Shown here: piece after piece, positions 1 through 7,240 of the stretch | Layout of the letters: each line of letters begins with the position of its first letter | Numbering within the stretch: the stretch's first letter is position 1 | NCBI GenBank assembly: GCA_030017935.1 | Contig: JASEGF010000013.1 | Coordinates: 9,669-18,897, forward strand | Direction of reading: 5' to 3' | From: Bacteroidales bacterium | GTDB lineage: Bacteria; Bacteroidota; Bacteroidia; Bacteroidales; DTU049 | DNA: 9,229 nucleotides | Notes under the pieces: generated by a model | What the model was told of the DNA's origin: nothing | Databases searched by the model: none | What the model saw: the letters and a program-made list of their open reading frames with translations, nothing else | Translations under genes and position numbers: made by a program

Positions 1-109
1 CTATTATTTAATGTAATATGTGAGATTTATTTATGAATAATAAGTTTATTAACCCTTTTTATTATTCAAAATAAGGTAAAATATTTTTAGGTTATTTATT
101 TATAATTTG

Positions 110-117
110 TAATTTTG
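110..117 (+). promoter_or_regulatory. Candidate Bacteroidetes -7 promoter box for the envelope gene pair
   Basis: The octamer TAATTTTG fits the Bacteroidetes primary-sigma -7 consensus TAnnTTTG and lies 53 bases before the ATG at 171, which would give a leader of roughly 45-50 nt. No clear TTG -33 element is visible at the expected distance. In a background this AT-rich the octamer can arise by chance, so this is a positional candidate only. Confidence 0.35.
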
Positions 118-170
118 ACAATTGTTGAAATAAATTAAAATCAAATAAAAGGTATAATTTTTTCGTTTAT

Positions 171-866
171 ATGTTTTTTAATAGAGTGAAATTTTATAGT
201 ACAATAATTTTAGTATTATTAATGAATTACTGTTTTGCACAAAAAGAACAAAATAAATTAATAGAATTTGCTGGAATAGTTGTTACAGCAGATAGTTTAA
301 AGCCTATACCATTTGTACATATTTATGTAAAAGAAACTAAAATGGGAACTATAAGTAATATAAATGGGCTATTTAGTATTGTCGGAGAAAAGGGGCAAAC
401 TATTGTATTTACATTTGTAGGATATAAACCTGTATATTATAAAATTCCAGATACATTGAAGCATACCTTTTACAATTTGATACAGCCAATGATTACTGAC
501 ACTATATATTTAGATAAAACGGTAATTTATCCATGGCCATCTAGGGATAAATTTAAAGAAGCTTTTATTAATACTGTGCCTCCTGATGATGATTTAGAAA
601 GAGCTAGGAAAAATCTTGCATTTATGGAATGGAAAGATAAAGAATTAAATTATGTAGCTAGAGATGGGCAATCGTCATATAATCAGATGATCAGGCAGAT
701 GACCTATCAAAATTATTCTGCTGGTCAATTAGTTAAACCAAATAATCTATTAAATCCTTTCGCTTGGGCAGAATTTATAAAAGCATGGCAAGACGGACAA
801 TTTAAACGTAATCCATCTAAAGAAAAAGAAACTAATGAATATTACTATAATGAGCCATTACATTAG
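171..866 (+). CDS. Secreted protein with carboxypeptidase-like regulatory (beta-sandwich) domain
   Basis: This 231-aa protein has an N-terminal signal peptide: residues 1-23 hold a basic start, a hydrophobic core and a likely cleavage after CFA before QKE. Residues about 33-92 form a carboxypeptidase D regulatory-like beta-sandwich, with the family pattern PIPFVHIYV, then GTISNINGLFSI, then TFVGYKP. The rest (about 115-231) is not a known enzyme fold to me; it has a conserved-looking VIYPWPSRDKFKEAF block (118-132), a charged, probably helical stretch and a tyrosine-rich end. Proteins of this size and architecture recur in Bacteroidetes as exported proteins of unknown function. The last codons overlap the next gene, a TonB-dependent receptor whose own N-terminal domain is of the same type, so a shared job at the outer membrane is a fair inference. 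No catalytic residues are visible, and the name does not imply peptidase activity. The ATG at 171 is the only start that keeps the signal peptide's basic region. Confidence 0.75.
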   Translation: MFFNRVKFYSTIILVLLMNYCFAQKEQNKLIEFAGIVVTADSLKPIPFVHIYVKETKMGTISNINGLFSIVGEKGQTIVFTFVGYKPVYYKIPDTLKHTFYNLIQPMITDTIYLDKTVIYPWPSRDKFKEAFINTVPPDDDLERARKNLAFMEWKDKELNYVARDGQSSYNQMIRQMTYQNYSAGQLVKPNNLLNPFAWAEFIKAWQDGQFKRNPSKEKETNEYYYNEPLH

Positions 867-3366
867 GATTTTAATTCTGTTATTGCTTTTACCAATAAGC
901 ACTTGGGCACAAGAAAAAGTAACTCTATCCGGTAATATAAAAAATGCTAATAATGAACCTATTCCTTTTGCTAACATAGGTATAGTAAACTCAAATATTG
1001 GTACAGCTACAAATATTAATGGTTATTTTGAAATTTCATTTCCTTATAGAGATACAGTAATAATAGGCATAAGTACAGTTGGCTACGAACGCTTTTATGA
1101 TACTTTGATAAAACCTCAAAAAAAGCTCAATAGAGATTATATTTTAACAACATTAAGTACTTTGCTGCCACAAATAGAGGTTACTGAACAAGTAGATTTA
1201 GCCAAAGGTATTCAAAGATTAGATCCTAAAAAAGGGCAATTATTACCTACTACTGGTGGACAAGTAGAGACTTTAATTAAATTAATGGGAATGGGAGTAC
1301 AATCTAGTAATGAATTGAGTAGTCAATATTCTGTAAGAGGTGGCAACTACGATGAAAACTTAGTTTATGTCAATGATTTTGAAATATATAGACCAATACT
1401 AACGCGTAGTAGTGAACAGGAAGGATTGAGTTTTTTGAACTCTGATCTTATAGGTTCTATTGATTTTTCATCTGGAGGATTCGAAGCTAGATATGGAGAT
1501 AAAATGTCATCAGTATTAGATGCTACTTACCTAAGACCAACAGAAAAAATCACAACAATTCAAGCTAGCTTATTATCTACTAATATTTCAACTATTGGTA
1601 CCTTATTCAAAAATAAATTTACATATTTAGCTGGTTTTAGATATAAAACTAATAAATACATACTCAAATCGCTACCAACAAGTGGTGATTATTTCCCTAA
1701 AATTTTTGATTTTCAGACTTATCTAACCTATCAAATAAATAAACATTCAGAGATAGCAGTACTAGGATATTGGAATTATAATCAATTCACATTTTATCCA
1801 AAATCTCGCGAAACATCCTTTGGTACTATTAGCGAAACATATAAAATAAATATGTATTTCGAAGGAGCAGAAAAAAATTTATTTAATATGTGGATAGGCG
1901 GTCTCAAATGGACTTATATTACAGATTCTAATACTATTTTCAAAACTATTTTTAATACTTATCATTCTGATGAGCAAGAGATTTTTGACGTTTTAAGTCA
2001 ATATTGGATGCATACTCTAGAAATAGACTATGAATCAGAAACTTTTGGCAGAGAAGGTGAACTAATGGGCATAGGCAGCTATCTAAATCATGGAAGGAAC
2101 TATCTGGACCTACAAGTAGCATATTTAGAAGAAAAAATTTCTCATAAAATAGGAAATCATAATTTAGATTTTGGAATAAAAGGACAAGGTAATTGGTTTG
2201 ATTTCAAGATGAGAGAGTGGATATATATGGATTCTGCTGGCTATTCGCTACCTACAATTACCGATAGCATAGGATATACACAAACTCAGCCATATAAACC
2301 TCTCGAATTGTATGAATTTATTAAAAATAAGCAAACTACAGCTAACTGGATTATTTCAGGGTATTTGCAAGATAGCTGGACAAAAAAATTTGAAGGTAAA
2401 GGAACTATGACCACGATATTAGGTGTAAGAGGTGGATATTATAGCATAAATAATACCTTTATGTTTAGCCCTCGTTTTTCTATTAGCTATACTCCAGAAT
2501 GGCAAAGGTTAATGGCTTTTAGATTTTCATTAGGACTATATCAGCAGCCACCATTCTGGAAAGAAATGGTGGGGTGGGATGGTACAATTTATAACGATAT
2601 TCCAAATCAAAAATCTGTTCATGCTGTTGTAGGAATGGAATATTCTTTCCAAGCTTGGGAAAGACCATTTAAATTTGTTACCGAAGCTTACTACAAATAT
2701 CTTTATGACCTTATCCCATATGTGGTAGATAATATTAGAATAAGATATTTGCCAGATCAGAGATCAAAAGGCTATGCTACAGGTATTGATTTGAAATTGT
2801 ATGGTGAATTTGTGCCAGATGTAGATTCATGGATTAGCGTTTCAGTTATGAAAACAGCAGAAGATATCATAGGTGATTACTATTACATTTATTATAATAG
2901 TGAGGGGGAACGAATAATTCCAAATTATACTTTAAATAATGTTCCAGTAGATAGCGAAAAAGTAATGCCAGGCTATATACCACGTCCAGGAGACCAGCGA
3001 GTAAATATTTCATTATTTTTTCAAGATTACATTCCCAATCATCCAAATTTTAAAATGAATTTAGCTCTGCAATTTGGCACTGGACTGCCATTTGGCCCTA
3101 CAAGTAATAAAAAATATTTACAAACAAACAGAACATCTCCATATAGAAGAGTAGACATTGGTTTCTCTGCTAAATTATTTACTGGAGATTCTAAAGTAGC
3201 AAAAGCTCTAAAAGAGTGCTGGATTAGCTTAGAAGTTTTGAATTTACTACAAATAAGAAATGTGGTTTCATATACATGGGTAACAGATGTAAATGGTAGG
3301 ATGTATGGTGTGCCTAACTATTTAACCGATAGACAAATAAATTTGAAATTTATTGTAAAATTTTAA
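835..3366 (+). CDS. TonB-dependent outer-membrane receptor with N-terminal carboxypeptidase-like domain
   Basis: This is an outer-membrane active transporter energised by TonB/ExbB/ExbD; its substrate cannot be told from sequence. Residues are numbered from the ATG at 835. A signal peptide covers about 6-25 (LILLLLLPISTWA, cut before QEKV). A carboxypeptidase-like beta-sandwich follows at about 29-113, with PIPFANI, GTATNINGYFEI and STVGYE. The plug domain spans about 115-232 and shows QYSVRGGNYDENLVYVND (164-181) and GGFEARYGDKMSSVLDA (214-230). The rest is a beta-barrel rich in alternating aromatic and polar strands, ending in the terminal Phe expected of outer-membrane barrels (LKFIVKF). 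The length is normal for a TonB receptor with an extra N-terminal domain. The ATG at 850 (MSHYIRI) gives a more typical signal peptide and is the likelier start; either choice overlaps the preceding gene (32 or 17 bases), suggesting co-transcription and translational coupling. No SusD-like partner is present in the window, so it is not recognisably a Sus-type glycan system. Confidence 0.9.
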   Translation: MNITIMSHYIRILILLLLLPISTWAQEKVTLSGNIKNANNEPIPFANIGIVNSNIGTATNINGYFEISFPYRDTVIIGISTVGYERFYDTLIKPQKKLNRDYILTTLSTLLPQIEVTEQVDLAKGIQRLDPKKGQLLPTTGGQVETLIKLMGMGVQSSNELSSQYSVRGGNYDENLVYVNDFEIYRPILTRSSEQEGLSFLNSDLIGSIDFSSGGFEARYGDKMSSVLDATYLRPTEKITTIQASLLSTNISTIGTLFKNKFTYLAGFRYKTNKYILKSLPTSGDYFPKIFDFQTYLTYQINKHSEIAVLGYWNYNQFTFYPKSRETSFGTISETYKINMYFEGAEKNLFNMWIGGLKWTYITDSNTIFKTIFNTYHSDEQEIFDVLSQYWMHTLEIDYESETFGREGELMGIGSYLNHGRNYLDLQVAYLEEKISHKIGNHNLDFGIKGQGNWFDFKMREWIYMDSAGYSLPTITDSIGYTQTQPYKPLELYEFIKNKQTTANWIISGYLQDSWTKKFEGKGTMTTILGVRGGYYSINNTFMFSPRFSISYTPEWQRLMAFRFSLGLYQQPPFWKEMVGWDGTIYNDIPNQKSVHAVVGMEYSFQAWERPFKFVTEAYYKYLYDLIPYVVDNIRIRYLPDQRSKGYATGIDLKLYGEFVPDVDSWISVSVMKTAEDIIGDYYYIYYNSEGERIIPNYTLNNVPVDSEKVMPGYIPRPGDQRVNISLFFQDYIPNHPNFKMNLALQFGTGLPFGPTSNKKYLQTNRTSPYRRVDIGFSAKLFTGDSKVAKALKECWISLEVLNLLQIRNVVSYTWVTDVNGRMYGVPNYLTDRQINLKFIVKF

Positions 3367-3376
3367 CAAATAAATC

Positions 3377-3410
3377 ACAGTATTGTAATCATTTTATGCT
3401 ACAATACTGT
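3377..3410. terminator. Perfect 11-bp hairpin, possible terminator after the receptor gene
   Basis: The arms ACAGTATTGTA (3377-3387) and TACAATACTGT (3400-3410) are perfect reverse complements around a 12-base loop, and begin 10 bases after the receptor stop codon. The position fits a transcript end. The stem is AT-rich and is not followed by a T-run on either strand, so it is not a classical intrinsic terminator. It could instead be an operator-like palindrome or a 3' stabilising hairpin. Confidence 0.4.
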
Positions 3411-3480
3411 CATAGCTGTATAAACTAAAAATATTTCATTGCTATAATAAAAAATCAATAAGATTATTCACAAAGTAAAG

Positions 3481-3532
3481 ACAAAGGAGGGATAAAGATT
3501 TTTTGGAAGAGGATTAGGAGGGGCTGGGATGA
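3481..3532 (+). other. G/A-rich intergenic island
   Basis: This 52-base stretch is almost entirely purine on the plus strand apart from a T-run and a few isolated pyrimidines. It has closely spaced G-runs at 3505-3506, 3511-3512, 3517-3518, 3520-3523 and 3526-3528, while the surrounding intergenic DNA is nearly all A/T. On the minus strand it reads open as a proline-rich peptide (APPNPLPKNLYPS). It lies just outside the proposed left end of the IS1595-like element. It may be a dispersed repeat or a remnant; no function can be assigned. Confidence 0.35.
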
Positions 3533-3533
3533 G

Positions 3534-3555
3534 TAACAAAATTTGTTATACTTTA
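3534..3555 (+). repeat. Left inverted end of the IS1595-like element
   Basis: TAACA-N5-TGTTATACTTTA. It matches the right end at 4609-4631 in inverted orientation, apart from the spacer and one C/G difference. The arms TAACAAA and TTTGTTA make a hairpin-capable palindrome, 8 bases beyond the transposase stop codon. Confidence 0.45.
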
Positions 3556-3562
3556 CAGTATG

Positions 3563-4555
3563 TTAATCATATCTTTGACTAATTATCTCTCTATACTTGT
3601 CCCACGCCCATCTATCGTGGGATGACAAGTTCAGCAGTCTCCCAATGTCAGGATCTATCAACTCTTTTAAGTATTTACTCATTATCACAAACCACATCAA
3701 GTAGCTTTGTAAGTACTTTGTAGCTACACCGTGAAATCTACTCAACCACGTCTTGAAATCACTTATTTTGCTCTCTATTATCTTTACACTATATATCCCG
3801 CGTTTAATCTGTCTTTTGTTTACTATAACTTTTTTACTTTGTAAACTCTTCACAGCTTTTCTGAACTCTTTCTTTGGCTTCACACATATCAGATTGTTTT
3901 CTGATAATCTATTCTTTAGCTCTTCTCTCAATTGCTCATTTTTTACTTTTTTTTCACCAACTTGTTTGAAAAGTAAATTACCTTCTCTATCGGTAACTAC
4001 TAATACTGCTACTTTGGGATGTTTTTTCCTTTTAGCTTTACGATATTCTTCTTTGCTTTTGAACTTTCTACCTTTTTCAGAATAGTTCATTAGCAGTTCA
4101 TCGGCTTCTATAATTCCAGAGAAGCTTATACCACCTTCTAATGCTCTAATAGCAGCTAATATTTTGTGTCGCCATTCGAAGCTTGTTTTTAGACAAATGC
4201 CAACCTCATCAGCACATGCTCGCAGACTTTTACCTTCCAGCATACATTTCATGTAATCTAGCATTAATGGATATTTTCTCATACGATAGACAAAGGTGCG
4301 AGCAGTCTCACGAAATTGATAACCACAGGTTTTGCATTTATAAACTTGTCTGCCGTTCCTTTTGCCTACTTTTATGACATTCTCGCTTCTGCAGTCTGGG
4401 CAAATTGCTGCGGTAGATTGAATTTTTACTTTTTGATAATCTACAGCAGTTGCATTGTTATTAACTAGATATTGATATAGCTGATCCAGGAAATCTCGTT
4501 TATGATCCTTGGGCAAAGCCAAGTATTTATCGATGTTTTCTATTAATTCCTTCAT
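3563..4555 (-). CDS. IS1595-family (ISXO2-like) transposase with altered catalytic site
   Basis: This 330-aa protein is full length for the family. Residues 52-77 form a zinc ribbon (CPDC at 52-55, CKTC at 74-77) for end binding. A helix-turn-helix-like segment lies at about 106-130 (EGKSLRACADEVGI, then FEWRHKIL), followed by the ISXO2-like DDE nuclease core at about 140-295. The first catalytic Asp is present as D152 in EADE. The family's second Asp normally sits in a block of the type LCxDxxxSY; here the block reads ICVKPKKEF, placing K226 where Asp is expected. The third position, Asn or His in many members, is E261 with K268 seven residues on, which fits a DDE(K) form. The C-terminal signature FHGVATKYLQSYLMWF (274-289) is well kept. 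The ATG at 4555 is the natural start. The frame is undamaged, so this is either a recently inactivated copy or a divergent subgroup whose metal ligands differ. No passenger gene is seen. Confidence 0.88.
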   Translation of the reverse strand: MKELIENIDKYLALPKDHKRDFLDQLYQYLVNNNATAVDYQKVKIQSTAAICPDCRSENVIKVGKRNGRQVYKCKTCGYQFRETARTFVYRMRKYPLMLDYMKCMLEGKSLRACADEVGICLKTSFEWRHKILAAIRALEGGISFSGIIEADELLMNYSEKGRKFKSKEEYRKAKRKKHPKVAVLVVTDREGNLLFKQVGEKKVKNEQLREELKNRLSENNLICVKPKKEFRKAVKSLQSKKVIVNKRQIKRGIYSVKIIESKISDFKTWLSRFHGVATKYLQSYLMWFVIMSKYLKELIDPDIGRLLNLSSHDRWAWDKYREIISQRYD

Positions 4556-4572
4556 AATTATAAAATTTTTAA

Positions 4573-4580
4573 CAAAATTA
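4573..4580 (-). promoter_or_regulatory. Candidate -7 box for the transposase gene
   Basis: On the minus strand the octamer reads TAATTTTG, matching TAnnTTTG, 17 bases before the transposase ATG. It lies inside the proposed element, so the IS would carry its own weak promoter. No -33 TTG is seen at the proper spacing. Confidence 0.3.
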
Positions 4581-4608
4581 ATAAATTTTATTGAAATTAT
4601 AAAATATT

Positions 4609-4631
4609 TAAACTATAACATAAAAATGTTA
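4609..4631 (-). repeat. Right inverted end of the IS1595-like element
   Basis: On the minus strand it reads TAACA-N6-TGTTATAGTTTA, the counterpart of 3534-3555. It lies 53 bases upstream of the transposase ATG. The TAACA/TGTTA palindrome recurs within this end. Confidence 0.45.
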
Positions 4632-4764
4632 TTATTTTACCCTTTTTATCAAACCTCATTTTAACTATAATTTTGATAATATTTATTTGTTTTACAATAT
4701 CTATTATACATCTAATTTAAATTTAAAGACAAATAATTAAAATATTAATATATTTAAAATTTAT

Positions 4765-4772
4765 TATCTTTG
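4765..4772 (+). promoter_or_regulatory. Bacteroidetes -7 promoter box for the S46 peptidase gene
   Basis: TATCTTTG is a textbook match to TAnnTTTG and includes the favoured C before TTTG. It lies 31 bases before the ATG at 4804, giving a leader of about 25 nt. The leader is nearly pure A/T with no Shine-Dalgarno, as is common in this phylum. A -33 TTG is not evident in the AT-rich sequence upstream. Confidence 0.55.
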
Positions 4773-4803
4773 CAAAAATTTAAAATATAAAAATATATTT
4801 ATT

Positions 4804-6981
4804 ATGAAAATAAAATCATTTTTAAAATTATTACTCATAAGCATATTTTTAATGCCTCAGATTTTAAAAGCAGATGAAGGCATGTGGCTTTTAAATTTAA
4901 TTGACGAGCTAAACTACACTGATATGAAAAATAAAGGGCTCAAGATTACTGCTGAACAAATCTACTCTATTAATAAGAGTTCTATTAAAGATGCCATTGT
5001 GATGATAAATGATGGTCAATGTAGTGGCTATATGGTATCTAATCAAGGGTTAATGATGACTAATCATCATTGTATTTTAGATTATATCACAGATAATTCT
5101 ATAAAGTATAATTCTGATTATGTTAAAAATGGTTTTTATGCTCCAGATAAATTACAAGAGTTATATAATCCTAATTTAAGAGTAAAATTTTTATTAAAAA
5201 TCGAAGAGGTAACTGATAAAGTATTAAAAAATGTTACAGATGATATGTCTGCATTAGAAAGGGATTCTATTATTAATGAAAACATAGAATTTATTATAGA
5301 AAATGCAACTAAAGGTTCGTCATTGGTGGCATCTGTTGTGCCTCTTTATAAAGGGTCACAGTATATTTTGATGTTATATGAAGAATACAAAGATGTAAGG
5401 TTAGTATGTGCGCCACCTATATCAGTAGGCTTTTTTGGTGGAGATACAGATAATTGGACTTGGCCAAGACATGATGGAGATTTTGCTTTTTTGAGAATTT
5501 ACATGGGACCAGATGGTAAACCTGCTTCTTATAATAAAAAGAAAAATATTCCTTATACTCCTAAATATTATTTACCCATAAGTAATAAAGGTTATGGAGA
5601 AGGTGATTTCGTTATGAGTATAGGTTATCCAGGCAATACTGATAGATTTATGACTTCTTATGGTGTACAGCAAGTGTTAGATATTATAGATCCTACAATT
5701 GTTAGGATTAGAGATATCAAACTTGGCATTTTAAAAAGAAATATGCAAGAAGATTCTACTATTGCTCTGATGTATACTCCTAAGTATAATCATATTTCTA
5801 ACTATTGGAAATATTTTATGGGACAAATTGATGTGATGAATAGACTAAAAGTAATGGAAACAAAACGTAATCTCGAAAAAGAGTTTACTTCGTGGATCAA
5901 TGCAGACCCTCAGAGAAAAATGCAATATCAAAATGTACTTAATAATATTCAAAATATCATTACATCATCAAATCAACTTCGTAAAGCAATTATTTATTAT
6001 AATGAAGCGGCTTTTAATGGACCAGATCTGATTTCATTAATCTTGAAATTTGACAGTTTATATTTAACTTTAAAAAATAATGAATTATCTGATGATCAAA
6101 AAAATAAAACTATATTAGAGCAAACCACAAAATTAAAGTATTATATTTCTAATTATTTTTATCCTAGTTTTAATGCCAATGTAGATAAAGAATTATTTAT
6201 TTCTCTTTTTCAAATGATCTATAATGATTTATTACCACAATATCATCCTGATATTTTTATGCAAATTAGTCAAAATTCTACTTTTTCACTTTTCGCTGAT
6301 GAGGTTTATGATAAATCTATATTTTCTTCTAAAACAAAAATATTTGATTTTCTAAATAATCCTCAATTATCTAATTTAGAAAATGATCTTGGTTTTAAAG
6401 TAACTAAATCTTTATATGTTAAATATAGGGATATTTATAAAGAATATGATAAAACTATTATAAATCTTAATAATGAAGAAAGAAAATTTTTGGCAGGCAT
6501 TAGTGAAATGTTGAAAAATTCTCATAAATTTTATCCAGATGCCAATAGTACAATGAGATTAACATATGGTAAAATAGCTAACTATACCCCCACTGATGGT
6601 TCACCACTACCATATTATACAACTTTAGATGATATGATTGCTCAAGAAAATCCTAATAATCAAGAATTTATCGTTGATCCTAAACTAAAACAACTTTACA
6701 ATAATAAAGATTTTAGTACTTATACTGTCAATGGTAAAGTACCACTTTGTTTTATTAGTGATCTTGATGTGATAGGTGGTTGCTCAGGAGCACCTGTATT
6801 AAATGCTAATGGTGAAGTAATAGGTATTGTATTTGATATTAATTGGGAAGCAACCTCTTCTCAATATACCTTTGATGCAGAACAAACTAGGTGTATAGCT
6901 ACTGATATTAGATTTGTTTTGTTCTATTTAGATAAATATCTGAATGCTCAAAATATTATTAATGAACTGACTATTATTTGA
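4804..6981 (+). CDS. S46-family dipeptidyl-peptidase (DPP7/DPP11-like), secreted
   Basis: This serine exopeptidase is predicted to release dipeptides from oligopeptide N-termini in the periplasm. Its length (725 aa) is normal for S46. Residues 1-23 are a signal peptide ending LKA; the mature protein begins DEGMW, the conserved N-terminus that holds the substrate's free amino group in this family. The chymotrypsin-fold triad is visible: H89 in TNHHC, D226 in PRHDGDF, and S661 in GGCSGAP (usually GGNSGSP). Other family blocks are NWTWPRH (217-223), the SIGYPGNTDRF stretch (272-282), and FDINWEA (677-683). Residues about 290-600 form the helical cap domain. The residue 18 after the catalytic Ser, Gly in P. 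gingivalis DPP7 and Arg in DPP11 (position 673), is Ile679 here, so neither broad hydrophobic nor Asp/Glu specificity can be assigned. The gene is monocistronic with its own promoter box and converges on hflX, 36 bases away. Confidence 0.92.
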   Translation: MKIKSFLKLLLISIFLMPQILKADEGMWLLNLIDELNYTDMKNKGLKITAEQIYSINKSSIKDAIVMINDGQCSGYMVSNQGLMMTNHHCILDYITDNSIKYNSDYVKNGFYAPDKLQELYNPNLRVKFLLKIEEVTDKVLKNVTDDMSALERDSIINENIEFIIENATKGSSLVASVVPLYKGSQYILMLYEEYKDVRLVCAPPISVGFFGGDTDNWTWPRHDGDFAFLRIYMGPDGKPASYNKKKNIPYTPKYYLPISNKGYGEGDFVMSIGYPGNTDRFMTSYGVQQVLDIIDPTIVRIRDIKLGILKRNMQEDSTIALMYTPKYNHISNYWKYFMGQIDVMNRLKVMETKRNLEKEFTSWINADPQRKMQYQNVLNNIQNIITSSNQLRKAIIYYNEAAFNGPDLISLILKFDSLYLTLKNNELSDDQKNKTILEQTTKLKYYISNYFYPSFNANVDKELFISLFQMIYNDLLPQYHPDIFMQISQNSTFSLFADEVYDKSIFSSKTKIFDFLNNPQLSNLENDLGFKVTKSLYVKYRDIYKEYDKTIINLNNEERKFLAGISEMLKNSHKFYPDANSTMRLTYGKIANYTPTDGSPLPYYTTLDDMIAQENPNNQEFIVDPKLKQLYNNKDFSTYTVNGKVPLCFISDLDVIGGCSGAPVLNANGEVIGIVFDINWEATSSQYTFDAEQTRCIATDIRFVLFYLDKYLNAQNIINELTII

Positions 6982-7017
6982 TATAGTCTATCCTACCCTA
7001 CCTATAATTTCTCTTTT

Positions 7018-7240
7018 TTATAAATAAAATGGTTTTGTACCTGGAAATTTTTTTTCATGAAGGGTTAGTACTTCTTTATAAATAATTTCCTTTAATTCTT
7101 CAATTCCATTATTTTGTATTGCAGAAATAAAAACAGATGCTTTATATGTTGATGAATTTTTATTATGTAAAATAAAATCTTGCAAGTTAAATTGTGGATT
7201 AGATATTAGCATGTTTTGCTCGAAAAGATCCATCTTATTA
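7018..7240 (-). pseudogene. hflX: C-terminal part of HflX, displaced by a +1 frameshift
   Basis: This stretch continues the HflX GTPase domain in a different frame from the upstream part. It holds the G4 motif NKMD at the very start, a G5-like VFISA, and the family's usual C-terminal helix and end (EELKEIIYKEV, then a short basic tail). The open frame runs back to an ATG at 7272, but the residues before NKMD (LLIKLLLLY) are only an out-of-frame reading of the real ADKIIITV segment. It is therefore unlikely to be an independent gene. Joined to the 319 residues upstream it gives about 394 aa, the normal length of HflX. Confidence 0.8.

Larger units (their letters stand above)
3534..4631 (-). 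mobile_element. IS1595-like insertion sequence (proposed extent)
   Basis: A single ISXO2-type transposase gene is bracketed by similar inverted ends. The left end, 3534-3555, reads TAACA, 5 bases, TGTTATACTTTA. The right end, 4609-4631, read on the minus strand, is TAACA, 6 bases, TGTTATAGTTTA. Each end is therefore itself a small palindrome followed by TA-C/G-TTTA. The resulting size of about 1.1 kb suits the IS1595 family. The region is visibly richer in G and C than its neighbours (for example, 31 of 60 bases at 3601-3660), which supports horizontal origin. No 8-bp target duplication, the usual size for this family, was found at these edges, so the true termini may lie slightly outside or the element may be old. 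Confidence 0.5.

Noticed and set aside
3601..3621. Hairpin CCCACG-N9-CGTGGG
   Set aside because: It lies inside the transposase coding region, is only 6 bp, and is explained by codons; no T-run follows.
3753..4085. Plus-strand open frame of 110 codons inside the transposase gene
   Set aside because: It is antisense to a clearly recognised transposase and has a low-complexity Phe/Leu/Ser-rich composition typical of a reverse reading; no start context or family resemblance.
4183..4377. Plus-strand open frame of 64 codons
   Set aside because: It is antisense to the transposase zinc ribbon and helix-turn-helix region; no support as a gene.
3476..4733. Direct repeat TAAAGACAAA at 3476-3485 and 4724-4733, a possible target-site duplication around the transposase
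   Set aside because: At 10 bp it is longer than the 8 bp usual for IS1595, the sequences just inside are not inverted repeats of each other, and such an AT-rich match can occur by chance in about 200 x 250 bases of intergenic DNA.
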